DNA of 64,000 bases from Leeia oryzae DSM 17879 (GTDB lineage Bacteria; Pseudomonadota; Gammaproteobacteria; Burkholderiales; Leeiaceae). The notes under the pieces were generated by a model. The model was not told the origin of the DNA. It saw nothing but the letters and a program-made list of their open reading frames with translations, and made no database searches. The stretch covers positions 62,001 to 126,000 of the forward strand of contig NZ_AQXU01000022.1 in the NCBI RefSeq assembly GCF_000376945.1. The letters run 5' to 3'. The position numbers and the translations under genes were made by a program. Numbering within the stretch: the stretch's first letter is position 1; each line of letters opens with the position of its first letter. This document shows, one piece after another, positions 9,360 to 17,538 of this stretch.

Positions 9360-10571
9360 TCATCCATGCCGTAACGGCATCAAAGGGGTGGTCAGGTGTC
9401 TGAATGCCAGTAGTGCTGCCAGAGAACCGCAGGCGCATGCCAGCATCACCAGCGTCATGGCGTGGTCTGAATAGGGTTGCAGCGCGGCCACGCTTAGACT
9501 GGCCAGCGCGCCGAAACCGAACTGGGCAGAGACCGCCAGCGCACTGATCGCGCCAATCTGTTGCTGGTGGCGGCCCAGCAGCGTGGCCAGGCTGTTGGCG
9601 TTAATGGCGATGGTGAGGCCGACAAACACCACCACACAGGGCACCAATGCGAACAGGGAGCGGGTATCTGCGATAACCGCCAGTAGCCCGGCCAGACTGG
9701 CAATCGTGCTGCCAGCACAGGCAATGGAGAGCGGTGGGTAGCGTTTGAGCAGGCGGGTGTTCCACAGGGTAAAGACCGCCTGACCGACAATATTGGCGCC
9801 GAACAGAAAACCAAAATGCCGGCTATCCACGCCAAAACGCTGGATATACACAAAGGCAGAGCCGGTAATAAAGGCAAACATGCCGGCAAAGGGCAGGCTG
9901 AGCCCGGTGATCAGCAGCAGGTTGTGCTTGTCTTGCAGCAATGCCGCGTAATGCCGGAGCACGGTAGGCAAACCACCTGCTGCTTTGTGATGGTCCGGCA
10001 GGGTTTCCGGCAAATAGCGGTACACCAGCCAGGCGCTAGTCAGCCCTTGCATCGCCAGCAGGATGAACACGGACCGCCAGCCCCACACGCCTGCCAGCCA
10101 GCCCCCCAGTAGCGGGGCGATCAGCGGGGCAATCATGGTGACCAGCGCCATTTGCGACAACACATGGGCGGCGTCTTCTTTCTGGAACACATCCCGCACG
10201 ATGGCACGCGCCATGACGGATGCCGCCCCACCACCCAGTGCCTGCATGACCCGCAAGCCAACCAGCACCTGGGCATCGTTCACCAGTGCGCAGAGCAGGC
10301 TGCTGACGACATATAGCAGAATACCGCTCAACAGCAGTGGCTTGCGGCCAAACCGGTCTGATAGCGGGCCATAGAACAGCATGCCGACACAAAATCCCAC
10401 CAGAAAGGCGCTGACGGTGTGCTGCATGGTCTCTGGCGAGGCATGCAGTGCCAGGCCCATCATGGGCAGATTCGGCAGATACATGTCGATGGCAAACGGC
10501 CCGAAAGCCACCAGCAGACCCAGTAGCGCAATCAGCCAGCCATGCGAAATCTTGAGTGCAGGGGTGTTCAT
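9360..10571 (-). CDS. MFS transporter, Bcr/CflA-type
   Basis: Twelve-helix major facilitator of about 403 residues. The first helices and loop (LLVAFGPFAIDMYLPNLPMM, GMLFYGPLSDRFGRKPLLLSG) are characteristic of the Bcr/CflA drug:H+ antiporter group. It sits inside the hpa operon, where other bacteria carry HpaX-type uptake carriers of a different MFS branch, so its role could be export of toxic intermediates or uptake of hydroxyphenylacetates; the sequence alone does not decide. The start is uncertain: ATG 10571 was chosen, but ATG 10604, overlapping the end of hpaF, is possible; neither has a strong ribosome site. Confidence 0.88.
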   Translation of the reverse strand: MNTPALKISHGWLIALLGLLVAFGPFAIDMYLPNLPMMGLALHASPETMQHTVSAFLVGFCVGMLFYGPLSDRFGRKPLLLSGILLYVVSSLLCALVNDAQVLVGLRVMQALGGGAASVMARAIVRDVFQKEDAAHVLSQMALVTMIAPLIAPLLGGWLAGVWGWRSVFILLAMQGLTSAWLVYRYLPETLPDHHKAAGGLPTVLRHYAALLQDKHNLLLITGLSLPFAGMFAFITGSAFVYIQRFGVDSRHFGFLFGANIVGQAVFTLWNTRLLKRYPPLSIACAGSTIASLAGLLAVIADTRSLFALVPCVVVFVGLTIAINANSLATLLGRHQQQIGAISALAVSAQFGFGALASLSVAALQPYSDHAMTLVMLACACGSLAALLAFRHLTTPLMPLRHG

Positions 10572-10587
10572 GGCATGCATCGCTGGT

Positions 10588-10968
10588 TTACTTGAAACGG
10601 GCATGCACGTTGTTGTGCTTGTAGTTCAGCACCGGGTGCAGCTCGTCTATCTCGAACGACAGTGCCAGATAGCGCTCGGCCATCAGGCCGGCAAAATGCT
10701 GTTTGATCATCTCGAACAGATGGTCCCCCACCACTTTGCGGGTGGCTTCATCCCGGCCAGTGCCAATCTTGAGCGTGATATGCACAAAGGCATAGTCTGC
10801 CGCTGCATCGGCCATGCGCCAGGTATCCAGCCAGTGAACCCGGCTGCGGATGCCGCCAATCGGGAAGATGCCCGTGTCGGCCATATAGGTGTGTACCTGC
10901 TCGAACAGGGCCGGAAAATCTGCTTGCTCGCGCAGGTTATCGGTACATTCGACGATGAAATGCGGCAT
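10588..10968 (-). CDS. hpaF: 5-carboxymethyl-2-hydroxymuconate delta-isomerase HpaF
   Basis: Tautomerase-superfamily enzyme that isomerises 5-carboxymethyl-2-hydroxymuconate to 5-oxo-pent-3-ene-1,2,5-tricarboxylate. The 126-residue product starts Met-Pro (MPHFIVECTDNL), and Pro becomes the N-terminal catalytic base after Met removal, as in characterised HpaF/CHMI. Length and the C-terminal LNYKHNNVHARF match the family. It lies 12 bases after hpaD1, in the conserved order D-F. Confidence 0.95.
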   Translation of the reverse strand: MPHFIVECTDNLREQADFPALFEQVHTYMADTGIFPIGGIRSRVHWLDTWRMADAAADYAFVHITLKIGTGRDEATRKVVGDHLFEMIKQHFAGLMAERYLALSFEIDELHPVLNYKHNNVHARFK

Positions 10969-10980
10969 GGAGGTGTCCTT

Positions 10981-11826
10981 TTAAACCGGGAAGATGGCGT
11001 TCAGCTGGCCGGTGCCGGAGCTCGGGAACAGCTCGGTAATGATCTCGGCTTTGCCCTGGTACTGATCCCACCCCAGCGCGCCCAGCAGCATGGCGGTATC
11101 GTGCATTTTGCCCTCGCCATTACAGTAAGCCGCGTACTCCGGCAGCATGGCGCAGAACTCGGCAAAGCGGCCTTGCTTCCAGAGTTCGACTACATGCATG
11201 TCAACCTGGCGGTCGAACTCGCGGGTGTAACGGAACATGCCGCCTTCGGCCAGACGGTCGTCAATAAAGGTATGGGAGAGAGACCCGCTGGCAAAAATGG
11301 CCACCGTGCCGTCGTAAGCGTCAATGGCGGCCTTCACGGCCTCGCCAAACTTGCGGCTGTCTTCCAGCGCGTGCACCTGGCACCAGCCCGCTACCGAGAC
11401 CACCTTGAACTGCTGGTCTTCGTTCATGTAGCGCATCGGCACCAGCGTGCCGTATTCCAGTTCCAGGCTAGGGATGTTGTGCGCTTTGGCGCGTACATTG
11501 CGCGCAACTGCTTCGCGTGCAATCAGTTCGCCCAGCAATGGATTTCCCGGGTAGCTGAATTTCATGTCGCGGATAAAATGGGGCAGCTCGTTGCTGGTGT
11601 ACACGCCTTCAAAGCGTTCGCCACAATTGATGTGGTAGGCGCTATTGACCAGCCAGTGGGTGTCAAACACCACAATGGTATCTACGCCCAGTGCGCGGCA
11701 GCGGCGGGCGATTTCCTTGTGGCCGTTAATGGCGGCCTCGCGGCACCCCTGGTTCGGGCCGGGCAATTCGGACAAATACATTGACGGCACGTGGGTGATT
11801 TTTGCGGCTAGTGCGAGCTTGCCCAT
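10981..11826 (-). CDS. hpaD: 3,4-dihydroxyphenylacetate 2,3-dioxygenase (class III extradiol), copy 1
   Basis: Cleaves the ring of homoprotocatechuate to 5-carboxymethyl-2-hydroxymuconate semialdehyde with non-haem Fe(II) or Mn(II). The 281-residue protein aligns closely to enterobacterial HpaD from MGKLALAAKITHVPSMYLSELPG onward. Metal ligands of the LigB fold are visible as His12 (THVPS) and His57 (DTHWL). ASGSLSHTFID and the C-terminal SSGTGQLNAIFPV are typical. The start at 11826 has AAGGAAAAACC upstream. A second, more divergent hpaD lies upstream across a 239-base gap. Confidence 0.95.
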   Translation of the reverse strand: MGKLALAAKITHVPSMYLSELPGPNQGCREAAINGHKEIARRCRALGVDTIVVFDTHWLVNSAYHINCGERFEGVYTSNELPHFIRDMKFSYPGNPLLGELIAREAVARNVRAKAHNIPSLELEYGTLVPMRYMNEDQQFKVVSVAGWCQVHALEDSRKFGEAVKAAIDAYDGTVAIFASGSLSHTFIDDRLAEGGMFRYTREFDRQVDMHVVELWKQGRFAEFCAMLPEYAAYCNGEGKMHDTAMLLGALGWDQYQGKAEIITELFPSSGTGQLNAIFPV

Positions 11827-12065
11827 GGTTTTTCCTTTTTGTGCTTTGCGTGTGCCAGTGATGTCATCATCGGCATGGTTTGTTTGCTTGTCCCCGTCAT
11901 CCGGACGAGGACTGGTTTGCATTGCAGACAGTGGCTGACGGCATTGCAAACCAGACTGGGTTCAGTCATCGCGCTGTGCACCGTGTTGGCGGTATCTGCC
12001 GGGCAGACATGCGTGTGAAAGCGCAAGTCGGGGCAGAAGCACGCGGGGTGCTATGTTTAGCTGGC
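11827..12065. other. Spacer between the two hpaD copies
   Basis: These 239 bases are unusually long for this tightly packed operon and hold no convincing ORF. A repeated GCATTGCA-type stretch is visible around 11920-11950. It could hold an internal promoter for hpaD1 and the genes after it, but I cannot point to a convincing -35/-10. Confidence 0.3.
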
Positions 12066-12911
12066 TTAGACCGGGAAGATAGCGTTTACCTGACCGGTGC
12101 CGGAGCTGGCAAAGTAGTCGGTAATGATCTCGGCCTTACCTTGGTACTGGTCCCACCCGAGCGCACCCAGCAGCATCGCGGTATCGTGCATCCAGCCTTC
12201 GCCATAACAGACTTTGGCGTAGGTCGGCAGCATGGCGGTGAACTCTTCAAAACGGCCTTGTTGCCACAAATCCAGCGCGCGCAGGTCAGACTGGCGGTAG
12301 AACTCGTCACTGATGGTAAAGAGACCGGCATTGACGTTCTTGTTGTCGTGGATGCGGTGCGACATGGAGCCACTGGCCACAATGGCAACGGTGCTGTCAG
12401 AGGCTTCAATCGCTTCGCGGATGGCTTCGCCCACCAGGCGGCTTTCTTCCATCGAACCCCAGGCTACCCAGCCGGCAATCGACACCACCTTGAACGCCGC
12501 ATCGGTATTCATGTAGTGCATCGGCAGCAAGGTGCCGTATTCCACGTCCAGCGTCGGGATGTTGTGCGCGCGGGTGCTAACGCCTTTGTCAGAAGCGATG
12601 CGGGCAATGGCTTCGCCCAGCGCGGTATTGCCTTTGTAGTTGTAAGGCAGGTTCTGTATGAAATGCGGGAACTCGTTACTGGTGTATACGCCTTCAAACT
12701 GGCTGGCGGCATTGATGTGATACCCGGCGTTGACCAGCCAGTGGGTATCAATCACGACGACCGTATCCACCCCCAGTGCCTTGGCACGACGACCAATTTC
12801 CCGATGACCGTCAATGGCGGTCTGACGACAGCCATGGTTGGGGCCGGGCATCTCGGAAATCAGCATGGAGGGGACGTGTGTTACTTTTGCTGCAAGGGCG
12901 ATTTTTCCCAT
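12066..12911 (-). CDS. hpaD: 3,4-dihydroxyphenylacetate 2,3-dioxygenase paralogue, copy 2
   Basis: Same length (281 residues) and fold as copy 1, with His12 (THVPS) and His57 (DTHWL) kept and an almost identical C-terminus (WDQYQGKAEIIT, SSGTGQVNAIFPV), but diverged through the middle (for example GWVAWGSMEESRLVGE where copy 1 has GWCQVHALEDSRKFGE). Copy 1 looks closer to the enterobacterial enzyme, so copy 2 may have shifted substrate preference, or the pair may be a dosage duplication. Start 12911 follows GAGAGGCACTTATC. It sits between hpaE and copy 1 in the same orientation. Confidence 0.9.
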   Translation of the reverse strand: MGKIALAAKVTHVPSMLISEMPGPNHGCRQTAIDGHREIGRRAKALGVDTVVVIDTHWLVNAGYHINAASQFEGVYTSNEFPHFIQNLPYNYKGNTALGEAIARIASDKGVSTRAHNIPTLDVEYGTLLPMHYMNTDAAFKVVSIAGWVAWGSMEESRLVGEAIREAIEASDSTVAIVASGSMSHRIHDNKNVNAGLFTISDEFYRQSDLRALDLWQQGRFEEFTAMLPTYAKVCYGEGWMHDTAMLLGALGWDQYQGKAEIITDYFASSGTGQVNAIFPV

Positions 12912-13020
12912 GATAAGTGCCTCTCTGGTTGATAAAACAATGCGCTGTAGCACATGCGGCCAGCCTGTACCCATGGGTCAGGCGGGCCTTTATGGTTTGC
13001 AACTATGCAACCACCGCGCC

Positions 13021-14478
13021 TCAGGCACCCCATTTCGGGATCGGATGGCTGCCGTAAGACACGGCCACGTTCTTCGCTTCGCAGAACACTTCGTAACTGT
13101 AGTGGTTGCCCTCGCGTCCGGTGCCGGATGCCTTGACGCCACCAAACGGCTGGCGCAAGTCACGCACGTTCTGGCTGTTGACAAACGTCATGCCGGCTTC
13201 GATGGCTTTGGCCATGCGCATCACGCGGCCGGTGTTTTCTGTCCACAGGTAAGAAGACAGGCCGTATTGGGTATCGTTGGCAATGCGCAGTGCTTCCTCT
13301 TCGGTCTTGAAGCGGATAATGCACGGTACCGGGCCAAAGATTTCGTCCTGGGCAATCTTCATCTTGTTGTCGACATCGGCAAACACGGTCGGTTGCACCC
13401 AGTTACCGCCTCGCAGGTGTTCGGCCACATTCGGCGTATCGCCACCAAAGACCAGTGTCGCGCCTTCTTTCTGACCCAGTTCGATGTAACCGTTGACCTT
13501 GGCCTGATGTCCCTTGCTGATCATCGGGCCGATGATGGTGTTCGGGTCCAGTGGGTCGCCCACCGTCAGGCGGGCGGCACGGGCCGCAAAGTCCGCCACG
13601 AATTTGTCGTAGATACCGTCTTGCACCAGAATCCGAGAACCGGCAGTACAACGCTGGCCGTTATTGGAGAAGATCATGAAAATGGCGGCATCCAGCGCGC
13701 GTTCGTAGTCGGCATCGTTAAAGATGATGAACGGCGATTTGCCGCCCAGCTCCATGGAGAACTTCTTCAAGCCGGCCGATTTCACGATGCGGTTACCGGT
13801 GAGCGTGCTGCCGGTAAAAGAAATGGCCCGGACATCCGGGTGGCTGACCAGCGGCTCGCCCGCGGTGTTGCCGTAACCGTGCACGATGTTGAACACGCCG
13901 GGCGGAATGCCGGCTTCCAGCACCAGTTGCCCCAAGCGGTCTACCGTCATTGGCGATAGTTCGGACATCTTCATCACCGCCGTGTTACCAAACGCCAGGC
14001 ACGGGGCAGTTTTCCAGGTGGCGGTCATGAAAGGCACGTTCCAGGGGGAAATCAGTGCCACTACGCCTACCGGTGTCCACAGGGTGTAGTTCAGGTGGCC
14101 GGTGTCAGAGTCGTAAGTCTCGCCATGCTGATGCTGGATCAGCTCGGCAAAGTAATGGAAGTTGTCTGCCGCGCGCGGAATCAGCGCTTTTTTGGTCTGG
14201 CCGATGACCTGGCCACAGTCGTTGGTTTCCATCTCGGCCAGTTCCGGCACGTTCTTGGTGATCAGGTCACCCAGGTTACGCATCAGACGAGCACGCTCTT
14301 TCACGGGCGTGGCGGCCCAGCCAGGGAACGCGGCTTTGGCGGCAGCCACTGCTGCGTTGACTTCGGCCTCACCACCGCTGGCCACGTCGGCCAGTACTTC
14401 ACCGGTCGCCGGGTTGAGGGTCTGGAAAGTTTCCTGGCTGTCTACCTGCTGGCCATTGATCAGATGCTTGATCATCAT
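13021..14478 (-). CDS. hpaE: 5-carboxymethyl-2-hydroxymuconate semialdehyde dehydrogenase HpaE
   Basis: NAD-dependent aldehyde dehydrogenase of 485 residues that oxidises the ring-cleavage product. It matches enterobacterial HpaE along its length, including LNYTLWTPVGVVALISPWNVPFMTATWK (written here in part: ISPWNVPFMTATWK), the MELGGKSPF glutamate motif, the NNGQRCTAGSRI catalytic cysteine and the end HPIPKWG. The start overlaps the hpaG2 stop as ATGATGA, showing translational coupling; the second ATG (14475) is equally possible. Confidence 0.95.
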   Translation of the reverse strand: MMIKHLINGQQVDSQETFQTLNPATGEVLADVASGGEAEVNAAVAAAKAAFPGWAATPVKERARLMRNLGDLITKNVPELAEMETNDCGQVIGQTKKALIPRAADNFHYFAELIQHQHGETYDSDTGHLNYTLWTPVGVVALISPWNVPFMTATWKTAPCLAFGNTAVMKMSELSPMTVDRLGQLVLEAGIPPGVFNIVHGYGNTAGEPLVSHPDVRAISFTGSTLTGNRIVKSAGLKKFSMELGGKSPFIIFNDADYERALDAAIFMIFSNNGQRCTAGSRILVQDGIYDKFVADFAARAARLTVGDPLDPNTIIGPMISKGHQAKVNGYIELGQKEGATLVFGGDTPNVAEHLRGGNWVQPTVFADVDNKMKIAQDEIFGPVPCIIRFKTEEEALRIANDTQYGLSSYLWTENTGRVMRMAKAIEAGMTFVNSQNVRDLRQPFGGVKASGTGREGNHYSYEVFCEAKNVAVSYGSHPIPKWGA

Positions 14479-15251
14479 GCTGCGTTCTCCTTCAACATTT
14501 GTTCGTATGCTGCTTCGCTGACAATGCGGTTTGCCAGACGGCCTACCTGTTCCACTTCTACCTCTACCAGATCGCCCGGCTGCACGTCCGACAAGCCTTC
14601 CGGCGTGCCGGTGCAGATCATATCGCCGGGGTTCAGGGTCATGAAGCTGCTCAGGTAAGACACCAGAAACGGCACGTCAAAAATCAGGTCTTTGGTACTG
14701 CCTTCTTGCCGCAGCTCGCCATTCACATAGGTGCGTAGCGTCAGGTTATGCGGGTCGGCCACGTCTGCGGCATCTACCATCCACGGGCCGATGGGGGTCA
14801 GCGTGTCGCGGCTTTTGACGCGCAGGTTAGGGCGGTAGTAGTTTTCCAGGTAATCGCGCACGGCGTAGTCGTTGCACACGGTGTAACCACCTACGTACTG
14901 CATGGCGTCTTCACGGCGGACGTTTTTAGCGGTTTTGCCAATCACCACCACCAGCTCGGCTTCGTAATGCATGTATTCAAGGTTATCCGGACGGACCGAT
15001 ACCTGGTTATGACCGGTGAGGGTGTTCGGGCCTTTGATGAACACCAGCGGTTCGGTGGGGGCCTTGAAGTCCAGCTCGGCAGCGTGGTCGGCATAGTTCA
15101 GACCCAGTGCAAAAATTGTGCCGCTGGCGGGGGGGAGCCACGTTACATCGGTGGCGTTCAGCCGGGTGCCATCGCTCAGGGTCAGCGCATTGGCATCGTC
15201 AACGGTGGCCTGGTACACGCGGTTCTGATAACGGACGGTAGCGTGCTTCAT
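14475..15251 (-). CDS. hpaG2: 5-oxo-pent-3-ene-1,2,5-tricarboxylate decarboxylase-type half, HpaG2
   Basis: FAH-fold protein of 258 residues corresponding to the C-terminal half of enterobacterial bifunctional HpaG: FALGLNYADHAAELDFKAP, MHYEAELVVVIGKTAKNV (acidic metal ligands present) and FMTLNPGDMICTGTPEGLSDV. It decarboxylates the tricarboxylate and helps isomerise the product to 2-oxo-hept-4-ene-1,7-dioate. It overlaps hpaG1 and hpaE by ATGA on both sides, so G1-G2-E are translated as a coupled block. Confidence 0.93.
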   Translation of the reverse strand: MKHATVRYQNRVYQATVDDANALTLSDGTRLNATDVTWLPPASGTIFALGLNYADHAAELDFKAPTEPLVFIKGPNTLTGHNQVSVRPDNLEYMHYEAELVVVIGKTAKNVRREDAMQYVGGYTVCNDYAVRDYLENYYRPNLRVKSRDTLTPIGPWMVDAADVADPHNLTLRTYVNGELRQEGSTKDLIFDVPFLVSYLSSFMTLNPGDMICTGTPEGLSDVQPGDLVEVEVEQVGRLANRIVSEAAYEQMLKENAA

Positions 15252-16000
15252 GCGCGGGCTCCTTTTTCTGCCACAACGGTGTTTTCCAGACGGCCGATCT
15301 GCTCGATCTCGACAGTGACGGTGTCGCCTGCTACCAGCGCCACGTCCCGCAAGCCGGTGCCGGTGATGATCAGATCGCCCGGTTCCAGGGTCAGGAAGTT
15401 GCTGATGTATTCGATCAGGGCCGGCACGCGGTGAATCAGGTCGGCTGTATTGCCGGTCTGGCGCAGTTCGCCATTAACGAATGTTTTGAGGGTCAGGGCC
15501 GTGACATCCACGCTGTCTGCACTGACCACCCATGGACCGACCGGGCAGAAGGTATCGCGACATTTGGCCTTGATGGCAGGGCGGTAATAGCTGGTTTCGG
15601 CCAGGCTGACTTCGTTGACCACGGTATAACCGGCCACGTACTGCATGGCATCTGCCTGCATAACCTTGCGTGCCTGCTTGCCAATGACCACGCCGAGTGC
15701 AGCGCCTGCATAGGCGGTTTCACCGTCTGCGGGGACTTCAATCACCCCCTGATGGGCATTGTGGGTATTTACCGGCTTGAAGAAGTACACCGGTGTCTTG
15801 GGCGGCGTTTTGTAAGGGGCTTCCTGCAGAGAAGGCGCCAGACGGTTCATGAGCGGGCGATTGTTGAGGGCCACGCCAATGTAGGTGCCTTCTGTGGCGG
15901 GTAGCCACTGGTAATGCCCCGGCTCTGCTGCAGGAGTGCCGCTCGGGTCGACGGCAACGGTCTTGATGATGCCGTTTTGAAGAATCCTTGCCTTTTTCAT
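15248..16000 (-). CDS. hpaG1: HpaG1, N-terminal-half homologue of bifunctional HpaG
   Basis: FAH-fold protein of 250 residues matching the N-terminal half of enterobacterial HpaG (GVALNNRP, PVYFFKPVNTHN, SYYRPAIKAKCRDTFCPVGPWV). The EAEL metal motif of HpaG2 is replaced by AGAALGVVIGK, as in the N-half of fused HpaG, so the loss is family-typical rather than a lesion. It is the first gene of the operon and lies directly behind a strong promoter with a palindromic operator (16063-16105). Confidence 0.92.
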   Translation of the reverse strand: MKKARILQNGIIKTVAVDPSGTPAAEPGHYQWLPATEGTYIGVALNNRPLMNRLAPSLQEAPYKTPPKTPVYFFKPVNTHNAHQGVIEVPADGETAYAGAALGVVIGKQARKVMQADAMQYVAGYTVVNEVSLAETSYYRPAIKAKCRDTFCPVGPWVVSADSVDVTALTLKTFVNGELRQTGNTADLIHRVPALIEYISNFLTLEPGDLIITGTGLRDVALVAGDTVTVEIEQIGRLENTVVAEKGARA

Positions 16001-16033
16001 GCTGTCTGGCTTTCTTTCGATGTCGGATGGGGG

Positions 16034-16048
16034 CTGATCATTGATCAG
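16034..16048. promoter_or_regulatory. Perfect 7-1-7 inverted repeat in the hpaG1 leader
   Basis: CTGATCA-T-TGATCAG lies between the transcription start and the hpaG1 start codon. It could be a second regulator site (HpaA, HpaR or cAMP-independent factor) or an RNA hairpin. No factor is assigned. Confidence 0.4.
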
Positions 16049-16062
16049 GTAATCCCGATAAA

Positions 16063-16105
16063 GTTAACATGTTAACGTTATACGATCGCCAAAATGAAAT
16101 GTCAA
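16063..16105 (-). promoter_or_regulatory. hpa operon promoter with overlapping dyad operator (probable HpaR site)
   Basis: On the minus strand a TTGACA (-35, 16105-16100) and TATAAC (-10, 16082-16077) are separated by exactly 17 bases. Directly downstream, at the expected start of transcription, lies the perfect 14-bp palindrome GTTAACATGTTAAC (16063-16076). MarR-family HpaR repressors bind dyads overlapping the start of the meta-cleavage promoter in E. coli, so HpaR encoded at 17039 is the likely ligand; that is inference. Confidence 0.75.
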
Positions 16106-16260
16106 TCAGCTGGCGCATCGGTCTGCCGATATTGGATAGTCATGCTATTGACGCTATAGATAGGCGTTGTGTTAAATTGACACTGTCTTGAAACTGCACC
16201 GGTTATCGCTGTTTCAGGGGCATTATTTCCCCTGTCATCGGGGATGGTGATCAGTCAAGA

Positions 16261-16279
16261 TTTAATATGTTAATGATAT
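16261..16279. promoter_or_regulatory. Second, weaker hpa dyad
   Basis: TTTAATATGTTAATGATAT matches 15 of 19 positions of the operator-plus-minus-ten block at 16063-16081 and keeps a TTAA-4-TTAA dyad. It faces the DUF336 gene at 16390, which would place that gene under the same regulator. No clear promoter was found beside it. Confidence 0.5.
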
Positions 16280-16389
16280 TGCCTGGGCGGGTGGTCATGC
16301 GATGTCAGGTCTTTTAGGGTTTTCACGAGCTGTAGCGCCTTGGCCGCCCGTCAGTATTCTGCCGGCGCGGCGTTTTTTTGGAGGCATTC

Positions 16390-16833
16390 ATGCTGGAAGC
16401 AAAACAGGTACTCACGCTCAGTGCAGAGACTGCCAATGCGCTGGTAACCGCGGCGCTAGCGCGTGCGCAACAGGATGGGCTGAATGTCTGTGTGGCGGTG
16501 GTGGATCATGCCGGACATCTGCTGGCATTTTTGCGTAGCGCGCAGGCGCCTTTGCATTCCACTGATATCGCCATTGATAAAGCCTATACCGCAGTCAGTT
16601 TTTCCAGAGCGACCCATCTGTGGGAGCCGCGTCTGGCAGAAGCGGGCCAGATGCTGAAAATGGGTCTGGCCAACCGTCCGCGGTTTGTCGGGTTTGGGGG
16701 CGGTTACCCGATCATGATCAGCGGCATGGCGGTAGGCGGTATAGGGGTTTCTGGCGGGACAGAGACACAAGACATGGTCTGTGCAACGTTTGCGCTGGAT
16801 CTGGTCAGTGCCGGCGGAAAAGTTACGCGGTAG
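16390..16833 (+). CDS. DUF336 (GlcG/HbpS-like) protein
   Basis: The 147-residue product has the GlcG/HbpS fold signature: ANALVTAALARAQQDGLNVCVAVVDHAGHLLAFLR, then AIDKAYTAVSFSRAT and GGYPIMISGMAVGGIGVSGGT. Family members occur in many catabolic operons and some bind haem or corrinoids, but the catabolic role is unknown. No signal peptide, so cytoplasmic. The start at 16390 follows TTGGAGGCATTC. It is divergent from the hpa operon, shares the intergenic regulatory region and may be coregulated. Another member of the family is at 57181. Confidence 0.85.
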   Translation: MLEAKQVLTLSAETANALVTAALARAQQDGLNVCVAVVDHAGHLLAFLRSAQAPLHSTDIAIDKAYTAVSFSRATHLWEPRLAEAGQMLKMGLANRPRFVGFGGGYPIMISGMAVGGIGVSGGTETQDMVCATFALDLVSAGGKVTR

Positions 16834-17038
16834 CGTCTGCTGTCGTGTGGGTGGGTATCGGATGAGCAGCAAGTCTAGCCGCAGTTTGATGCCGGTCAAT
16901 TATCTTAATGAATGGTGGCTGTCGGGGTATAAGACCATGTTTGATGATATGCATTATCTGGCCCTAAGGCATATATTTACTGACTTTTCTGGATTTGGTG
17001 CTATCATTTTATTTCGATATGAATAAAAAGCAAACGCA

Positions 17039-17500
17039 ATGAAAAAACTGCATACTTCACTGACCATCGCCCTGTTAAGGGCCCGTGAGACGACCATGGG
17101 CTTTTTTCGCCCTTTGCTCAACAAGCACGGCCTCACAGAGCAGCAGTGGAGAATCATGCGGGTGCTGGCCGAGAAGAACACCATGGAATTCCAGCATCTG
17201 GCCGATCTGACCTGCATCTTGCGTCCCAGCATGACCGGCATTCTGACCCGCATGGAAAGGGATGGACTGGTCATCAAGCTCAAGCCGACATCAGATCAGC
17301 GCAAAATCTACGTCGCCCTGACCGAGCACGCCCAGCAGATGGTCGAAAACATGGCAGATGAAGTTGCAGAAGCCTATCGCCAGCTGGAAGACCAGTTAAC
17401 AGTAGAAAAAATTGACCAGCTGATGGCCTTGCTGGAAGAGGTCAGCCAGCTCAAGATACCAGAGCAGGAAGACGATACTCAGGAAACCGAAGCTGCCTGA
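17039..17500 (+). CDS. hpaR: MarR-family repressor HpaR
   Basis: The 153-residue protein aligns with E. coli HpaR from the start (SLTIALLRARETTMGFFRPLL, LTEQQWRIMRVLAEK) through the winged helix (LRPSMTGILTRMERDGLVIKLKP). HpaR represses the homoprotocatechuate operon and is relieved by 4-hydroxyphenylacetate or its hydroxylated relatives. It is cotranscribed with hpaA, 38 bases downstream. Its likely operators are at 16063-16076 and 16261-16279. Confidence 0.93.
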   Translation: MKKLHTSLTIALLRARETTMGFFRPLLNKHGLTEQQWRIMRVLAEKNTMEFQHLADLTCILRPSMTGILTRMERDGLVIKLKPTSDQRKIYVALTEHAQQMVENMADEVAEAYRQLEDQLTVEKIDQLMALLEEVSQLKIPEQEDDTQETEAA

Positions 17501-17538
17501 GCCAGACACGGGCGGGTGGCAAATGGTTAACGCAAGCA

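Noticed and set aside
10381-11784. Long plus-strand ORF of 467 codons opposite the hpaF/hpaD region
   Set aside because: It is antisense to the strongly supported hpaF and hpaD1 genes, has no family signature and no ribosome site; it is a high-GC shadow.
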